Assembly (NCBI GenBank): GCA_963682025.1
Contig: OY821519.1
Span: forward strand, 111,045,764-111,109,763
Source of the DNA: Cordilura impudica
Taxonomy: Eukaryota > Arthropoda > Insecta > Diptera > Scathophagidae
DNA: 64,000 nt
Reading direction: 5' to 3'
In this document: piece after piece, positions 22,263 to 34,470 of the stretch
Position numbering within the stretch: the stretch's first letter is position 1
Layout: every line of letters starts with the position of its first letter
Program-made: the position numbers and the translations under genes
Notes under the pieces: generated by a model
What the model was told of the DNA's origin: nothing
Database searches by the model: none
Seen by the model: the letters and a program-made list of their open reading frames with translations, nothing else

Positions 22263-22479
22263 GCATAAGGAAAGAAAGAGTTTTAATGAAAACTTTGTTT
22301 TTATTAGTAATATTATTTTGTTTTCAATATAAGTACTTTTTTTATACCAAACTGCAAACTTTGGAAGTAATTAAATTTTTCTTTTAATTTTATTGTTTAT
22401 TTTTTTTTTTAATTTTTAATTAATAATGTTTTTTAGTTTTGAATATTTCTGTTTTACGATAAGTGGGTTGTGACTATTT

Positions 22480-23290
22480 CATTAAAATTCGGTTCATAAT
22501 TTGTAATAGATGACTTTATGAATTCTTTTAAATGGGTATTGATTGAAGTAGTACCATGTTCATTTTCTTACAAAATTTATTGCCTCAATATTGTAAGTTA
22601 TGCCAAAAATTGATAGCAAACGATATGCTGCTGTGTTTAGTTTTGTGTATTTTGTCATAGGCACACATTTCCAGAATTTTGATGTTTTAATTAGATTTAT
22701 TTAAGCTTAATCTAGCAATTCCATTTCACCTTCATCTTTATTAGGAAGAATGACTTTAGCCACATTTCAGCCCTCTTTAACTACATATACTTCAAAGTCG
22801 TTTAGTAAAAATTGTGAAAAGGTGTCTTCTCAATCATTTATCAGATGAGTTAATTTTGAAAGATATGATTCAGTTGAATCATGAGGAGAGTTTCATGGTC
22901 TTGGCAACATTTTTTCAAACGTTGAAAACGAACAAATGATTTGTCATTTAAGTCTCCTAAAAAAGTTCTATTTTTCTTCAAATGCAAAAATAATATTAAA
23001 CAAGAAGAGATTTATTTAAAATATTAAAGTTATCCAGCATATCAGTAAAAAACATTAAATTTAGAAGCCATTTAGAGTAATGTGTGAATCAATCTTAAGG
23101 AGTCCTAAAAAACCCGTTGTTTTTCCCAATTTTTGATGTAGTTTTTGCAGTGGCAGTAAAGGAATGACAGAATCAAATGCTGACTTATTATCAATACCTC
23201 TCCTTATATCTTTCAAAGCAATTATATCATCTTGTAGAACAGCATTCTCTTTTAAATACCAAATAAATTTTGAACAATACTTCATATCTG
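22480..23290 (-). pseudogene. hAT-like transposase C-terminal relic
   Basis: The minus-strand reading contains KFWKCVPMTKYTKLNTAAYR followed by LLSIFGITYNIE. This matches the hAT dimerisation region of the ZBED5/GTF2IRD2 kind, normally a FW..VP..KYP.L...A..LLSIFGSTY.CE pattern. Upstream fragments (VKEG.NVAKVILPNKDEGE; LQKLHQKLGKTTGFLGLLKI) are in other frames. The frame breaks repeatedly and the CE of the signature is degraded. Confidence 0.5.
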
Positions 23291-23640
23291 AGTACTCATA
23301 AGTATAGAGACTAAAAAAATAACTGCTCTGATCAGTGTTTTTTCGAGTTTTTATTCGATTTAGAAGTCACATAGCTTTTTGAAAAGATAAGTTAAAACTG
23401 AAATCGATTTATATAACAACTTGTCGAAAAAGTTAAAACTATAGAACGAGATTTTCGTAAAATCTGAAAACAGTCATATTTTCCCCATGCGAACATACAT
23501 GAAAGTTACAATCGATTTCCGGCGCGACTTTTCTTTATCCGATTGTCCCCAAATTCACATTTATTTGATTTAAGGAGAAAGGAAATAAACTGAACATCGA
23601 CACTCCCCAAAATCGCCAGTTAAAAATTGTTCTTATAACG
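23291..23640. repeat. Truncated copy of the foldback repeat
   Basis: Matches 61500-61945 in the same orientation (CATATCTGAGTACTCATAAG, TCGATTTCCGGCG, ACTTTTCTTTATCCGATTGT). Only one arm is present. It lies 180 bases left of the mariner copy. Confidence 0.65.
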
Positions 23641-23819
23641 TAGCACCACGCCAGTGCACATATTTCATTTTTTTTTGACAAACACATTGGCTGTCCAAAT
23701 AAAAACAGAACGCGAGTCGCACTTTGCCCATCTTTGATATATTATAACGGCCACAGATAAATTTAAGTGGGTACTAGTGACAACTTCTGTAAGAGCTGAA
23801 CTAGAATGTGCTAGACTTA

Positions 23820-24996
23820 CGAGGATGGTCCCATAAAACCCCATAGATATGGCGTTTAAAAAAAGAATTTGGTGAAAAATGGCAACCTTATGAAAGAGAT
23901 GTTTTAAGTTTTAAGGCACCAAGTTAGTTAGCATTTTTTTTTTATAGCAGTCGAAAATAAGTGATCTCAGTGAATTTGTAACCATGAAAAAATTGGTCAC
24001 TTTAATTTGAAAGGACCCCGTCCAAAAAAAATATTAAAACCGAAACATATTCCACTCTGGGGAATTATGCTTCTTCGTTTACTTTGGCTGGCAGGCTTTA
24101 TACGAGGCCGTGCAAGCTACCAAGACGAACGCCGTAGTAGTGGCCGATTGAGCTGGCCACGCCAGAAACGGTTAAGAAAATCCGCCAAGTGGTATTGGAT
24201 GATCGTCGGCTGAAGATGCCAGCTGAAATAGCAGGCTTTTCATAAACTGCTATACATCGAATATTCACCGAAAATTTAGAGATGAGAAAGATGTCCGCAA
24301 AATTGGTGCTGCGTTTGCTAACAAAAGAACAAAAGCAGAATCGGGGAGATGTTTCAATAGAGTGTCTGACAATGTTTCACCGTAATAAAGCCGAGTTTAT
24401 GCGTCGATTCGTAACTATGGATGGGATATGGGTCCACCACTTCACACCTGAGATAAAGGAATAGTCAAAACAGTGAATTGAAATGGGAGAATGGTATCCA
24501 AGGATGGCGGGTAGAGTTCCATCTGTTTTTTGGGATGCGCGTGGGAAATTTTTTGCGATTATCTTTATAAGCTAAATTATTGAACCGAACGAACCGAATG
24601 AAATTAAGGAAAAATGCAGCATTTGGCGAAAAGAAAAGTGTTATTTTATCTGGACAATGTACTAGTTCACACATCCACTATAGCAATGGGCAAAATCCAT
24701 GAACTTAAATTGAAATTGCTTCATCTTAATTGCCAAATTGAACAACATCGGACTATTTTGAATTTATAAACTTGAAAAATTGGCTCGGTGGTAAAAGAGT
24801 TGCCAACAATGAGTCTGCGCTGGATGGCTATATTAAGGAGCTAGAGAGGTATGACTATAAAAAGGACAACAAAGCTACTGAATATCGCTGGGAAAATTGT
24901 ATCGAGCAATGAGGAAATTATGTTGAGATATAAAGAAAATTTTTCCCTAAATTATAGTTTTCTTTGTCAGTTCGGTTTATTCTGGGACCGCCCTCG
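23820..24996 (+). mobile_element. Degenerate mariner transposon
   Basis: Inverted ends CGAGGATGGTCCCA and TGGGACCGCCCTCG lie 1177 bases apart, each next to TA (23818-23819 and 24997-24998). The broken transposase reads MRKMSAKLVLRLLTKEQKQN, FHRNKAEFMRRFVTMDGIWV, HHFTPEIKE, LDNVLVHTSTIAMGKIHELK and NWLGGKRVANNESALDGYIK. These are clear mariner blocks. The first catalytic box is DGIW instead of DETW and the third aspartate region is lost, with many frameshifts. A dead copy. Confidence 0.85.
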
Positions 24997-25245
24997 TACT
25001 TTAAGTTCTCCAAAATTGATTTAACTAATATCCCGTAAAGAGGTTTTGATATATTCCGAAATATTTTTAACTTGACTATTTTCATTAATATTTTTTTAAG
25101 CTTATAAATTTTTAATGTTCCTTCTGGCTAACAAAACTTTAAGTTCCAGCGAAAAATATTTGATTATCGATTATCTCTCAATCCTTAACTGTGTAGTGAT
25201 ACATGATGAAAAAAGCCAATAATCAGTTAAAAAGATTTAACTTAC

Positions 25246-26081
25246 TGTAAACTTTAAATGGACCCCACTGCTGATTCGATGTTAATTGTTCTGATTGCTG
25301 ACACAGCGATTGTTGTTGACTTTGTAGTTGCTGCTGTTTTTGCAGTTGTTGCTGATGATGATGATGATGATGTTGGTTGTGATGATTGTGTTGTGGCGAC
25401 AACGTTAATGTTAACGGTTGCATGAGATGTGTTGTTGTTTGCTGATGTTGCTGATGCTGATGCTGACTATGCAACAATTGTGTTTGGTGAGCGGTGGGTG
25501 ATGTTGTGGCAGACATTTGTTGATCACCGTTGTGCTGACTAGAAGGAGCTGTTATCATGGGTGAAGACATTTTCAATTGTAAACTACCGTTTGTTACCGC
25601 TGCATATTGAGCAGCAGCAACGGCGGCAGCGGCAGCTTGTTGTTGATGTTTCATGTGTTGATGTTGTTGTTGCTGTTGTAAAAACACATTAAGGCTAGTG
25701 TGATGTGGTGTTGTAGTCGAGCCATTACAAGCAGCCGCTGCAGCTATTGTGGCACCATTCGGATTTGACATTAAATTTTGCTGATGCAACAACAACTGTT
25801 GCTGAGGCAACAAATTAGCCATGGCCGCCATGGCGACAGCAGCTACTTGCTGCTGTTGATGTTGATGATGTTGGTGATGTTGCTGCTGCTGTTGTACCAA
25901 ATGTTGCTGTTGTTGAGCTACAGCTGCTGCTGCTACAGCAGCATTTATATTATTACTATTAACAGCATCGCTAAGTGTAACCATGCGACTGGAGTTGCTC
26001 ATCAAACGTTTGCGTTTTTTTGGTCGCATTGTGTTATTACGACTTAGTGCTGAAGAGCAGTAGCTGTCATAGAAATAGTCC
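25246..26081 (-). CDS. CG9650: BCL11/CG9650 homolog, Gln/His/Ala-rich exon
   Basis: The exon is 836 bases, with acceptor TTTTAG at 26082-26087 and donor GTAAGT ending at 25245. The frame opens with one base completing a Trp codon, then reads DYFYDSYCSSALSRNNTM and the basic run RPKKRKR, which looks like a nuclear localisation signal. Long stretches of Gln, His and Ala follow, encoded by CAG/CAA, CAT/CAC and GCN runs, then Thr/Ser-rich sequence, ending WGPFKVY plus one base. That base (A) joins GC of the next exon as Ser. Such homopolymer tracts are typical of fly transcription regulators and give no fold. The region is probably disordered and lies N-terminal to the first finger. An internal ATG at 26027-26029 could serve as an alternative start. 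The antisense open frame (25778-26047) is a composition artefact. Confidence 0.85.
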
Positions 26082-27094
26082 CTAAAATGAAAAATAGATA
26101 AAATATTCAGTTTGAATTGAATTTTTAGATCAAATCAATTTCAATTTCATCCCTATTAATTGAATTGTCATCACATAAATTGCCAGCTATAACCTCCCAT
26201 TTGAGAATACAAACAAACAAAATGGAAAACCAAACGAACAACAACAGTTTGGCCAACGCAAATAAATTGATGCGCTTATTGTCGCTCCATTTAACAAGAC
26301 ATTGTTTACAAATTACTTTTCTGTTCTGACCCAAACATTTAGCCGGCAATTTATCCCTTGCCCTTGGTAATAGTCATTGGCAAAAGTTTTACAGTTATTT
26401 ACTAGTGCCAACAATAACATCAACAAATGCTATCAAAAAAGTATGTATGTTTGTATGTGTTCAATTTTTTTTTTTTTTTTTTTTGTTTTTGCTCTATAAT
26501 TTACTAAACTTCGTCCTAGAGGTCACTTCAAATTTATTTTGAATGGTTATTGAAACGGCGAAAACAACTAAAACAATATTGTAAAAAATATGGTCTGTTA
26601 AAGTTAAAAGCGATAATGTCAATACTTGATTTTGGTAAAATATTGCAAACAACAAGTGTTGGCGAAATGAATTCTTGTAAATGCCTGAAAATAGTTATTT
26701 TAACGTTGCAGAGAATATTTTAACAGGAATTTTATCGCTTTCTTTATATTTTATCAGTTTTTCAATTAACCGGAAATATGTATGTCGTAAAAAATTTTCT
26801 GTAAAATGGTTGTGTATGTTAAGAATGAACTGCGGAACCATAAAATTTAGTGGAAAAAATTAACACCATGGACATGGTATGAACTATTATCTTTAGTGAG
26901 CATGCACCTTTTATACGAAATAAATATTTATCTTAATATATTTAGAGTACTATAATAGCGGGAGTGTTTAAACATTTCTCCGTGTTCATCAGTTGTGAAT
27001 TTTTGTAGCCGAATCAAATAAATAAAATAGTATCTCTAAACATGAATAACGTGCAAACGCCCCACAATTTTGGAGAAATAAAAGTTTAATAAGG

Positions 27095-27330
27095 ACAAGT
27101 AAGAAAATTATGGTCGGTCTAAGCTGACTAATTGGATATTGAAAATAAACATAAACTTAATTTCAGTGGCATTGTTATTAATTTTTTTGCTGCAGATATG
27201 AAAAAGTTCATATCGGATGGCACATTTATTTGGGGACTAGGCCGTAAAATGGAGCCATCCTGGCCATATTTGTTAAGGTCACTTATTTTTTGCAAATACA
27301 CATGAAAACCAAATTTGAGAAAAATCTGTT
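27095..27330 (+). mobile_element. mini-me copy 4, left half (interrupted)
   Basis: Left part of a plus-strand mini-me copy. It is diverged, and its hairpin is degraded to GTCGGTCTAAGCTGACTA. It continues at 28123-28612 after a second mini-me element inserted into it. Confidence 0.75.
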
Positions 27331-28122
27331 CATTATACCCTATACCACTATGTGGTTTGGGTATAATGACTTTGTGCTGCTGTTTGTAACAACCAAAAAT
27401 ATTTGACCTATACCTATCTTTAATTATACCGATCGAATCAGAATCACTTTCTGAGTTGATTTAACAATGTCCGTCCGTCCGTTCGTCCGTCCGTCCGTCT
27501 GTGTGTCCATGTAAAGCTTGTAATCAAACTGCAGGTCGCAAATATCAATATATTTTGATGAAATTTGGTATATAAGCTTTTATCGGCCATGGGATGAACG
27601 CTATTGAAATTGGTGAGAATCGGTCCATGTTCAGACCTAGCACCCATACAAATTACCCATATGAAATCGACATAAATTGCCATAAGATCCAAATTGTCAT
27701 ATAGATCTTACTCAAATTGGGTTTGTATGCGTTCATTACATCCACTAATGAGTAGTCCAAAAATGATGCCTTTGTCCCCATATAGAGCTGCTTCCCGATC
27801 TTCACTTAAATCTATTAAAAAACAAAAATATTGCACTGATTCTTCTCAAATTTTGTTTGTACATATTTTTGCAAAATACAAGAGACTTTACCAAACATGA
27901 TCAGGATCGGTCCATTTTTGGACCTAGTCCCTTTATAGATATAGCATCCGATATGAACTTTTTCATATCTGCAGCCAAAAAAATTAATAAAAATCCCACT
28001 CAAATTTGGTTTTTGCTTATTTTCAATGTCCAGTTAGTTGGGCCTAAGAGATAGGGTTTCTAAACGCATGGTATAGGGTATCGTATAGTCGGTCTAGACC
28101 GACTATAATTTTCTTACTTGTT
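27331..28122 (-). mobile_element. mini-me/Helitron-like element nested in another copy
   Basis: Full-length reverse copy, TATACCCTATACCACTATGT to TTCTTACTTGTT, inserted inside the copy at 27095-28612. The host sequence on the two sides joins without any repeated or missing base (to within one or two ambiguous T/A). Less diverged than the host copy, so it is younger. Confidence 0.85.
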
Positions 28123-28612
28123 ATTTTTCTTTTTGATTAGTTTAAGTTAAGATCGGGAATCAGCTTTATATGGGGGCTATGACTAAGAATTCTCCTTTAG
28201 GGCTTAATTTTGGACTACTGGTTAATGGATGTAATAACACACTCAAATAAAATTTGACCGAGATCTATATAATAATTTTGATCTTATGGCAATTTAAGTC
28301 GATTACACAAGGGTCATATTTGTGGAGACTAAGTCTGAACATGCATCGATTTTCACCAATTTCAGCAGCATTCGTGCTATGGCCGATAGCTTATATACCA
28401 AATTCCATCAAAATATATTCATGGTTGCGACCTGTAGTTTGAGTGAACACAGACACACGCACGGACAGACGGACGGACATCCCTAAACCGACCCAAAAAG
28501 TAATACTGGGTCGACCGGGGTAACAAAAGGTGGGTCTAGGTAAAATATTTTTGGTAGTTGCAAACATCAGCACAATGTCATTATACTCTGATCACATAGT
28601 GTTATAGGCTAT
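28123..28612 (+). mobile_element. mini-me copy 4, right half
   Basis: Continues the diverged plus-strand copy from 27095-27330, with a short GGAC tract near 28465 and a decayed right end (TCACATAGTGTTATAGGCTA). Confidence 0.7.
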
Positions 28613-28848
28613 AGAAACAGCGTCTTAACACTTTTTTGCAATCATATCAAGATACTGGTAGTCCATCGGAAGATATCTCAAAAATTATAACCGATAGCCT
28701 CAGCTGCTAGTGTTATATTTCTTAGTTATAATTTTAATTATAATTAAAATATTGTAAATAAATAAATAAATAAAAAATAAACATAACGCTTATCTCAAAT
28801 GCATCACAAAGTTCCAATATAGTGAAAATGGAAAAAAATTAATACAAA

Positions 28849-29643
28849 ACAAGTAAGAAAGTTATAGTCGGTCTAGACCGACTATACGATACCCTATACC
28901 ATGTGTTTAGAGACCCCATCTCTCAGGCCCAACTAACTGGATATAGAAAATAAGCATAAATCAAATTTGAGTGGGATTTTTATTAATTTTTTTGGCTGCA
29001 GATATGAAAAAGTTCACATCGGATGATATATATATATGGGGACTAGGCCCAAAAAAGGTCCCATTCTGACCATGTTTGGTAAAGTCTTTTGTATTTTGCA
29101 AAAATATATACAAACAAAATTTGAGAAGAATCAGTGCAACATTTTAGTTTTTTTATAGATTTAAGTGAAGATCGGGAAGCAGCTCTATATGGGGCCTATG
29201 ACTAAGAATTGTCCCATAGGATCATTTTTGGACTACTGGTTAACGGATGTAATAAACATATACAAACCAAATTTGACTAAGATTTATATGATAATTTGGG
29301 TCTTATGGCAATTTATGTTGATTTCATAGAGGTCATTTGTATGGGGGGTAGGTCTGAACAAGGACTGATTCTCACCGATTTCAACAGCCTTCATCCTATA
29401 GTCGATTAAAGCTTATATACCAAATTTTGTCAAAATATATTCATATTTGCGACCTGCAGTTTGATTAAAAGCTTTACATGGACACAAAGACGGACGGACG
29501 GACGGACATCGTTAAATCTAATCAGATAGTGATTCTGATTCGATCGGTATAATAAAAGATGGGTCTTGGTCAAATATTTTTGGTAGTTACAAACAGCAGC
29601 ACAAAGTCATTATACCCAAACCACATAGTGGTATAGGGTAAAA
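28849..29643 (+). mobile_element. mini-me/Helitron-like element, copy 5
   Basis: Full-length, with perfect left hairpin and right hairpin ACCACATAGTGGT and four GGAC units near 29490. It abuts a non-LTR relic that starts near 29644. Confidence 0.82.
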
Positions 29644-30455
29644 TGATATGACTCCTTGGATTAATAAAAATCTATTGGATTTAATAAAACTTAAAAATAA
29701 TTTGTTGAAAAAACGAGGAAAAGGTACACTTGATGTTGGAAATATGTCGAAGAGACTTAGTAATGTAATCAAAAAATCTTGTAGAGAATGTATGAACAAT
29801 TATTATTATGACAATTTAAATAAAATTCAACAGGACCCAAAGAAATGTTGGAAGTTTTTAAATGAGAATATTGAAGAAAAAAAATGCTTAAATTAATATT
29901 ATAGGTGATAATGACGAAGTAATTGAAGATATTCAAAAGAGTGATCGTTTTAACCAATATTTTCTTCAAATTCCGAGAAATTTGAAGCAACAAATTGAAT
30001 ATTTACCGGGCGACTCTTGTAATAGCTTACGTACTTTAAGTCAGTGCCAATGTACTTTTAAATTTTCTCACACAAATGGTTTAGAAATTGCTGATATTAT
30101 TTCAAAACTGGATGTAGCCAAAAGCTGTGGGTTTGATGGAATTTCACCAAAAATGCTACTTCAATGCAAACATATTCTTTCTCCATATCTCTCAAGAATC
30201 TTTAACAATATAATTGATACGTGTACTTATCCCGATACATTAAAAATAGCTAAAATTGTACCAATTCCAAGAAAATAATGCTACACTAATACAAATAGCT
30301 TTACTGCCATTGAATGACATATTTTTTGAAAAAATTCTTTGCAAACAATTGTCATCATATTTATATGAAAATAATTTATTACATGAATGTCAATATGGAT
30401 TCAGAAAGGGATGCGGTACAGAAGTTGCTGTTGTTAATGTAATAAATCTGTGGTT
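29644..30455 (+). pseudogene. Non-LTR retrotransposon ORF2, first part
   Basis: Reads DMTPWINKNLLDLIKLKNNL and RECMNNYYYDNLNKIQQDPK (endonuclease-RT linker). Later blocks are LDVAKSCGFDGISPKMLLQC, TYPDTLKIAKIVPIPRK and LHECQYGFRKGCGTEVAVVN. These are RT domain starts. Frameshifts occur near 29893 and 30275. The RT core continues at 33465 after a 3-kb interruption. The 5' end is cut by the mini-me copy. Confidence 0.72.
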
Positions 30456-31082
30456 TTGGTTTTGTCAGTCTTGAGTTAACGATGCCAAATATATTAATTT
30501 TTAACGCTCTTTAGATGTGCTAAATTTTTTTTTTTTAAATATTGACCATTTCTGAGTTTTTTCTTTCAATAACGACGTAACTTGAATGTTTATTAAATTA
30601 ATTTGCAAAACTATCGACGTATGTCAACCTACGTTTGATCGCTGACAAATTGTTTTCTCAGAAAATGCCACATAAAGACATCCGTTGTTATTAATGAAAA
30701 AAAAAAATGCAAAATAATTTTGGATAATTTCTGTTATTTTTTGTCACAATTATTCTTGATACGTTGTTATATTCTCATTCTAAGTCCCGTTAACTTTTTG
30801 TTGACGAACAAAAAAATCAATTTTTCAAGCAACAACAACTTATGTCTACATGGGTGGTTGCATTGGTAGTTTTCTTTTTCAAAGAAAACGATGTTTGTTG
30901 ACATATGTTGTTTTATCTGCACACACTTTAAGTTTTATTTACATATTGTTTTTTCGTCCTTCTCTAAGATCTATTTTTTTAATTTTTTTTTATTAGTTTA
31001 AATTAGTAGTATTTAAAACACTTTACAATAGAATCTGTACAATTATTATTTAAGAAAAAAAATATTATTTTCAAAAGCTCTG

Positions 31083-33240
31083 ATGAATATTATTATTCTT
31101 TATAAAATGTACAATTTCCCTTTAAAATGCATTAGTATTATTTTCAGATTTGATATTACTGGGAAGCATGTTGATAGGGTTGTCTTTCTCCAACATAGTT
31201 TAGTTGCTCTATTAGATATTCTGGTGCGTTTCCAGTTTTCATTTCTTTTTATAAAGTGAAGTGTGTTCATTTCAAGTCTTTGTTTTATATTAAGCCATTT
31301 TAGCGCATTAAGCATATTTTCTGTAGGTGTATAAATGCTACATTTTAAAATTGATCGCATTGCTTTATTCTATAATTTTTGAAATCTTTCTATTTGTGTT
31401 ACTGAGCAGCATGTATATAGAATTGTTGAACCAAATTCAAAGTGTGGTTTTATCATGGTATTGTAAATATTTATAGCCGTTATTATAGATATTTTATTAC
31501 GTATTCTTTTAAAACACCCGATTTTTTTTACCAATTTGTTTGCACATATATATACTATATGTTCTTTAAATTTTAATTGTTTGTCTATTATAAAGCCAAG
31601 ATATTTAATTTGATTTACTTTTTCTATTACCTCATTATGAATTTTAAGTACCGATTCATTGTTCATATTTATTTCCATTTGTTTCGTTTTATTTTCATTT
31701 AATTTTAGCTTATTCATTTTTAACCATTTATTCACATTATTAATATCATGCGTCATGTTGTCCTGACAATTTTTATCTGTCTATCCTTCTGTAAAGATCA
31801 GTGTGTCGTCTGCATACAAAATTATTTCGCATTTTCGTAAAACATTCGGCACGTCATTTGTATATATGATAAACAATAGTGCACCCAAAATTGAACATTG
31901 TGGCACTCCATACTCATTACTGATATAGCTAGATTTCACATTATTTACTTTCACCATTTGTTTTCGTTCTGATAGATACGATTTAAATCATTTTAGCTCC
32001 TTTTCTTGTATTCCGTACATAAATAGTTTTTTTATTAAAATATCTCTATCGATTGTCTCGAAAGCTCTTTTAAAATCTAAAAAGATTGCCATAATTTTCT
32101 TATTTTTCTCCATGTTTTTCCATCTATTAATAATATAGTTCACCGTTGTTTCACATGAATATTTTTTCCTAAATCCTGATTGATGTTTGGAAAATATGTT
32201 ATTTTCCTCTATGTAGTTTTCAAGTTGTTGTTTTACCACTTTTTCAATTATTTTTTCACATGTTTTTAGTGTATTAATTGGCCGAAACTCTTCAAATTTG
32301 GTTGTTTTTGCAATTTTTTTTATTGGTGTTACCGAAGATATTTTGCATGTTTCTGGGAATTCCCCCGTTTCCAATGATTTATTTATTAAATCATCATGAT
32401 CTCACCCATTACGTTCCAATTATCTATTATTATTTTCATAGATACATTGTTAAAGTCAGGTTTACTTTTGATAACTTTACATATATTTTTAAGTTCTTGT
32501 AGATTTGTTGCATGAAATTTAAATTTATGACTAATCACAGGTATTTGATTTATATATTGCACTTCTTCAATTAAGTTTCTTATTGATTTTAACCTATCTA
32601 CAAAGTATTTATTAAATTGGCTGGCTATTTGTATGTTTTCCTTATATCCTATTTGATTAAATATCACAGTTTTTATAACATTTTTATTTTTATTTAGTAC
32701 TAGCTCTTTAATTTCCTTCCACATTTGCTTTTTATCTTTGGCATTAGTTATTTTTTTATTGACAAATTTATCCTTCTCATAAGTGATTTGTGTCTTATAC
32801 TTGTTTCTTATTATTTTATAATTATTCCATGCTACACTTGTGTTCTCGTTTTTTGCTATATAGTATTTGATTATTTTTTCTTTTTTGAGTAGTTTTAATT
32901 CTTTACTAAACCATTTGTTTACATTATTCTTTTCTGTAATTGTTTTCTTTCTCGTGAATTTTTTAATTGTTTTCTCTATGCAGGCATCAATACGGTCAGC
33001 ATTATTATTGACATTATCATTTTGATTATATTTTAGTACTCCATTTATTTCCCTATTAAACAAGTTTTTATTGTAATTGAATATTTCTATTTCCTTTTCT
33101 TTTGAGTATTCACTGTTTCCACTTGCAATTATTATATCTATCGCCTCATGATCTGTTATTTTGTTTGCAATATTATTTCTTATGCTCACGTCAACATTAT
33201 TTGTTATAATGATTTTGAATTCTCTGTGATCCTCGTACAC
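31083..33240 (-). pseudogene. Fairly complete non-LTR retrotransposon ORF2 nested in another
   Basis: From 33240 down, the minus strand reads the end of the endonuclease (NKITDHEAIDIII, an SDH-like motif), a Lys/Asn-rich linker, FEEFRPINTLKTCEKIIEKV, FSKHQSGFRKKYSCETTVNY, IMAIFLDFKRAFETIDRDIL, SNEYGVPQCSILGALLF and EIILYADDTLIFTEG. It then continues through IKYLGFIIDKQLKFKEHIV to the C-terminus near 31100. Lesions are few: a frameshift near 32390, a Trp-to-stop change near 31986 and a TAG near 31775. Motifs A, GVPQ and YADD are intact. The clade is uncertain (CR1/Jockey-like). Confidence 0.78.
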
Positions 33241-33464
33241 TCGTTGACTGTTTGCCTGAGACCGTTATCATTTAGATCTTATCCTCTGAAGATTTTTGAA
33301 TCAAAAATTTTATATAAAGTATTTATTGCCCATATCTACATGACTGTTAAATAAAAAGCTCAAAAAATTTTATATCGAGCCCATAATTTCAAATATAACG
33401 TTTTTTTGGCTCCCCTGAACATTTTGATTTTATGACATAAGCGATTATTCTAGAAAACCACAGA

Positions 33465-34470
33465 AATAACATATGTCAAGGTTTGGATAGTGGATCTAGT
33501 GGTGTTCGTGGAATTTTTTTAACTTCTCCAAAGCTTTTGATCTTGTGGATCATGACATAATGATTGAAAAACTTCAATATTTTGACGTTGAGGCAAATGA
33601 GTTACACTTGTTAAAATGTTATTAGTAAACAGAAAGCAGTATGTTGAGGTGAAAGGTAATAATAGTTGCATGGGTGTTGTTGAGTATGGAGTTCCACAAG
33701 GTAGTGTCTTGGGCCCATTCCATTTTTCTGTATATCTTAATGATATGAAAAATTTACAACTTTTTGGGAAACTAGTAATGTTTGCTGATGATATAAGTGT
33801 TTTCCATACAAGCATGAAACTGCTTTGAAATTGCATATGGAATATTAAGCGGCAATAATTGCCGAGTATGTAAGAATAAGTAAATTGCTTCTAAACTGGG
33901 AAAACTAAATTAATTAGATTTAGGCCATATTTGGTGAATAGTCAAAACTTTAGCATTTTCGTAGATGGAAAGAAATAAATGAAACCCGTTCAACAAAATA
34001 TCTCGGTGTAGTCCTACAAAGTACTTTATAAATTTAAAAATAAATTTAACACGGAAACAAAAATAATGGTACGCCGAGCTTTAGTTCAAAGTCATTTAAA
34101 TTATTTGGCAGTTATACATAGTTAGAATAGAAGCAATGAGTGGAAATCACTGCAAAGTTCTCAAAACAAGGCGCTAAAAACTGTTTTTAATCTACCGCTA
34201 ACATCTTCGACATTATCTTTATATAAAGATGTATCTAAAACAGTCCTTCATGTATATGGGTTGTATAAAATTAAACTCTTACTTTATGTCTTCAAATTTA
34301 ATTTTCAAGGAATCAAATAGTATTTAATACTAGGAATGCCATGAATCTTAGAGTAGCGCGATGTCGATTGGAACCAACAACGCAACGAGTGCATAACGCG
34401 GGTTGTTTGGAATATAATAATCTTCCAGAAAATTTTAAGAACAATGAAAGAATTTAAATTAAAAAAAAAA
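33465..34470 (+). pseudogene. Non-LTR retrotransposon ORF2, second part
   Basis: Continues the element of 29644-30455. SSGVRGIFFNFSKAFDLVDH carries motif A with its aspartate replaced by Asn. MGVVEYGVPQGSVLGPFHFS and LVMFADDISVFHT (FADD box) follow. Then come weak thumb and C-terminal pieces, and an A-rich end near 34459-34480 that may be the tail. Several frameshifts. Confidence 0.7.

Noticed and set aside
25778..26047. Leu-rich plus-strand frame of 89 residues
   Set aside because: Antisense of the Gln/His exon.
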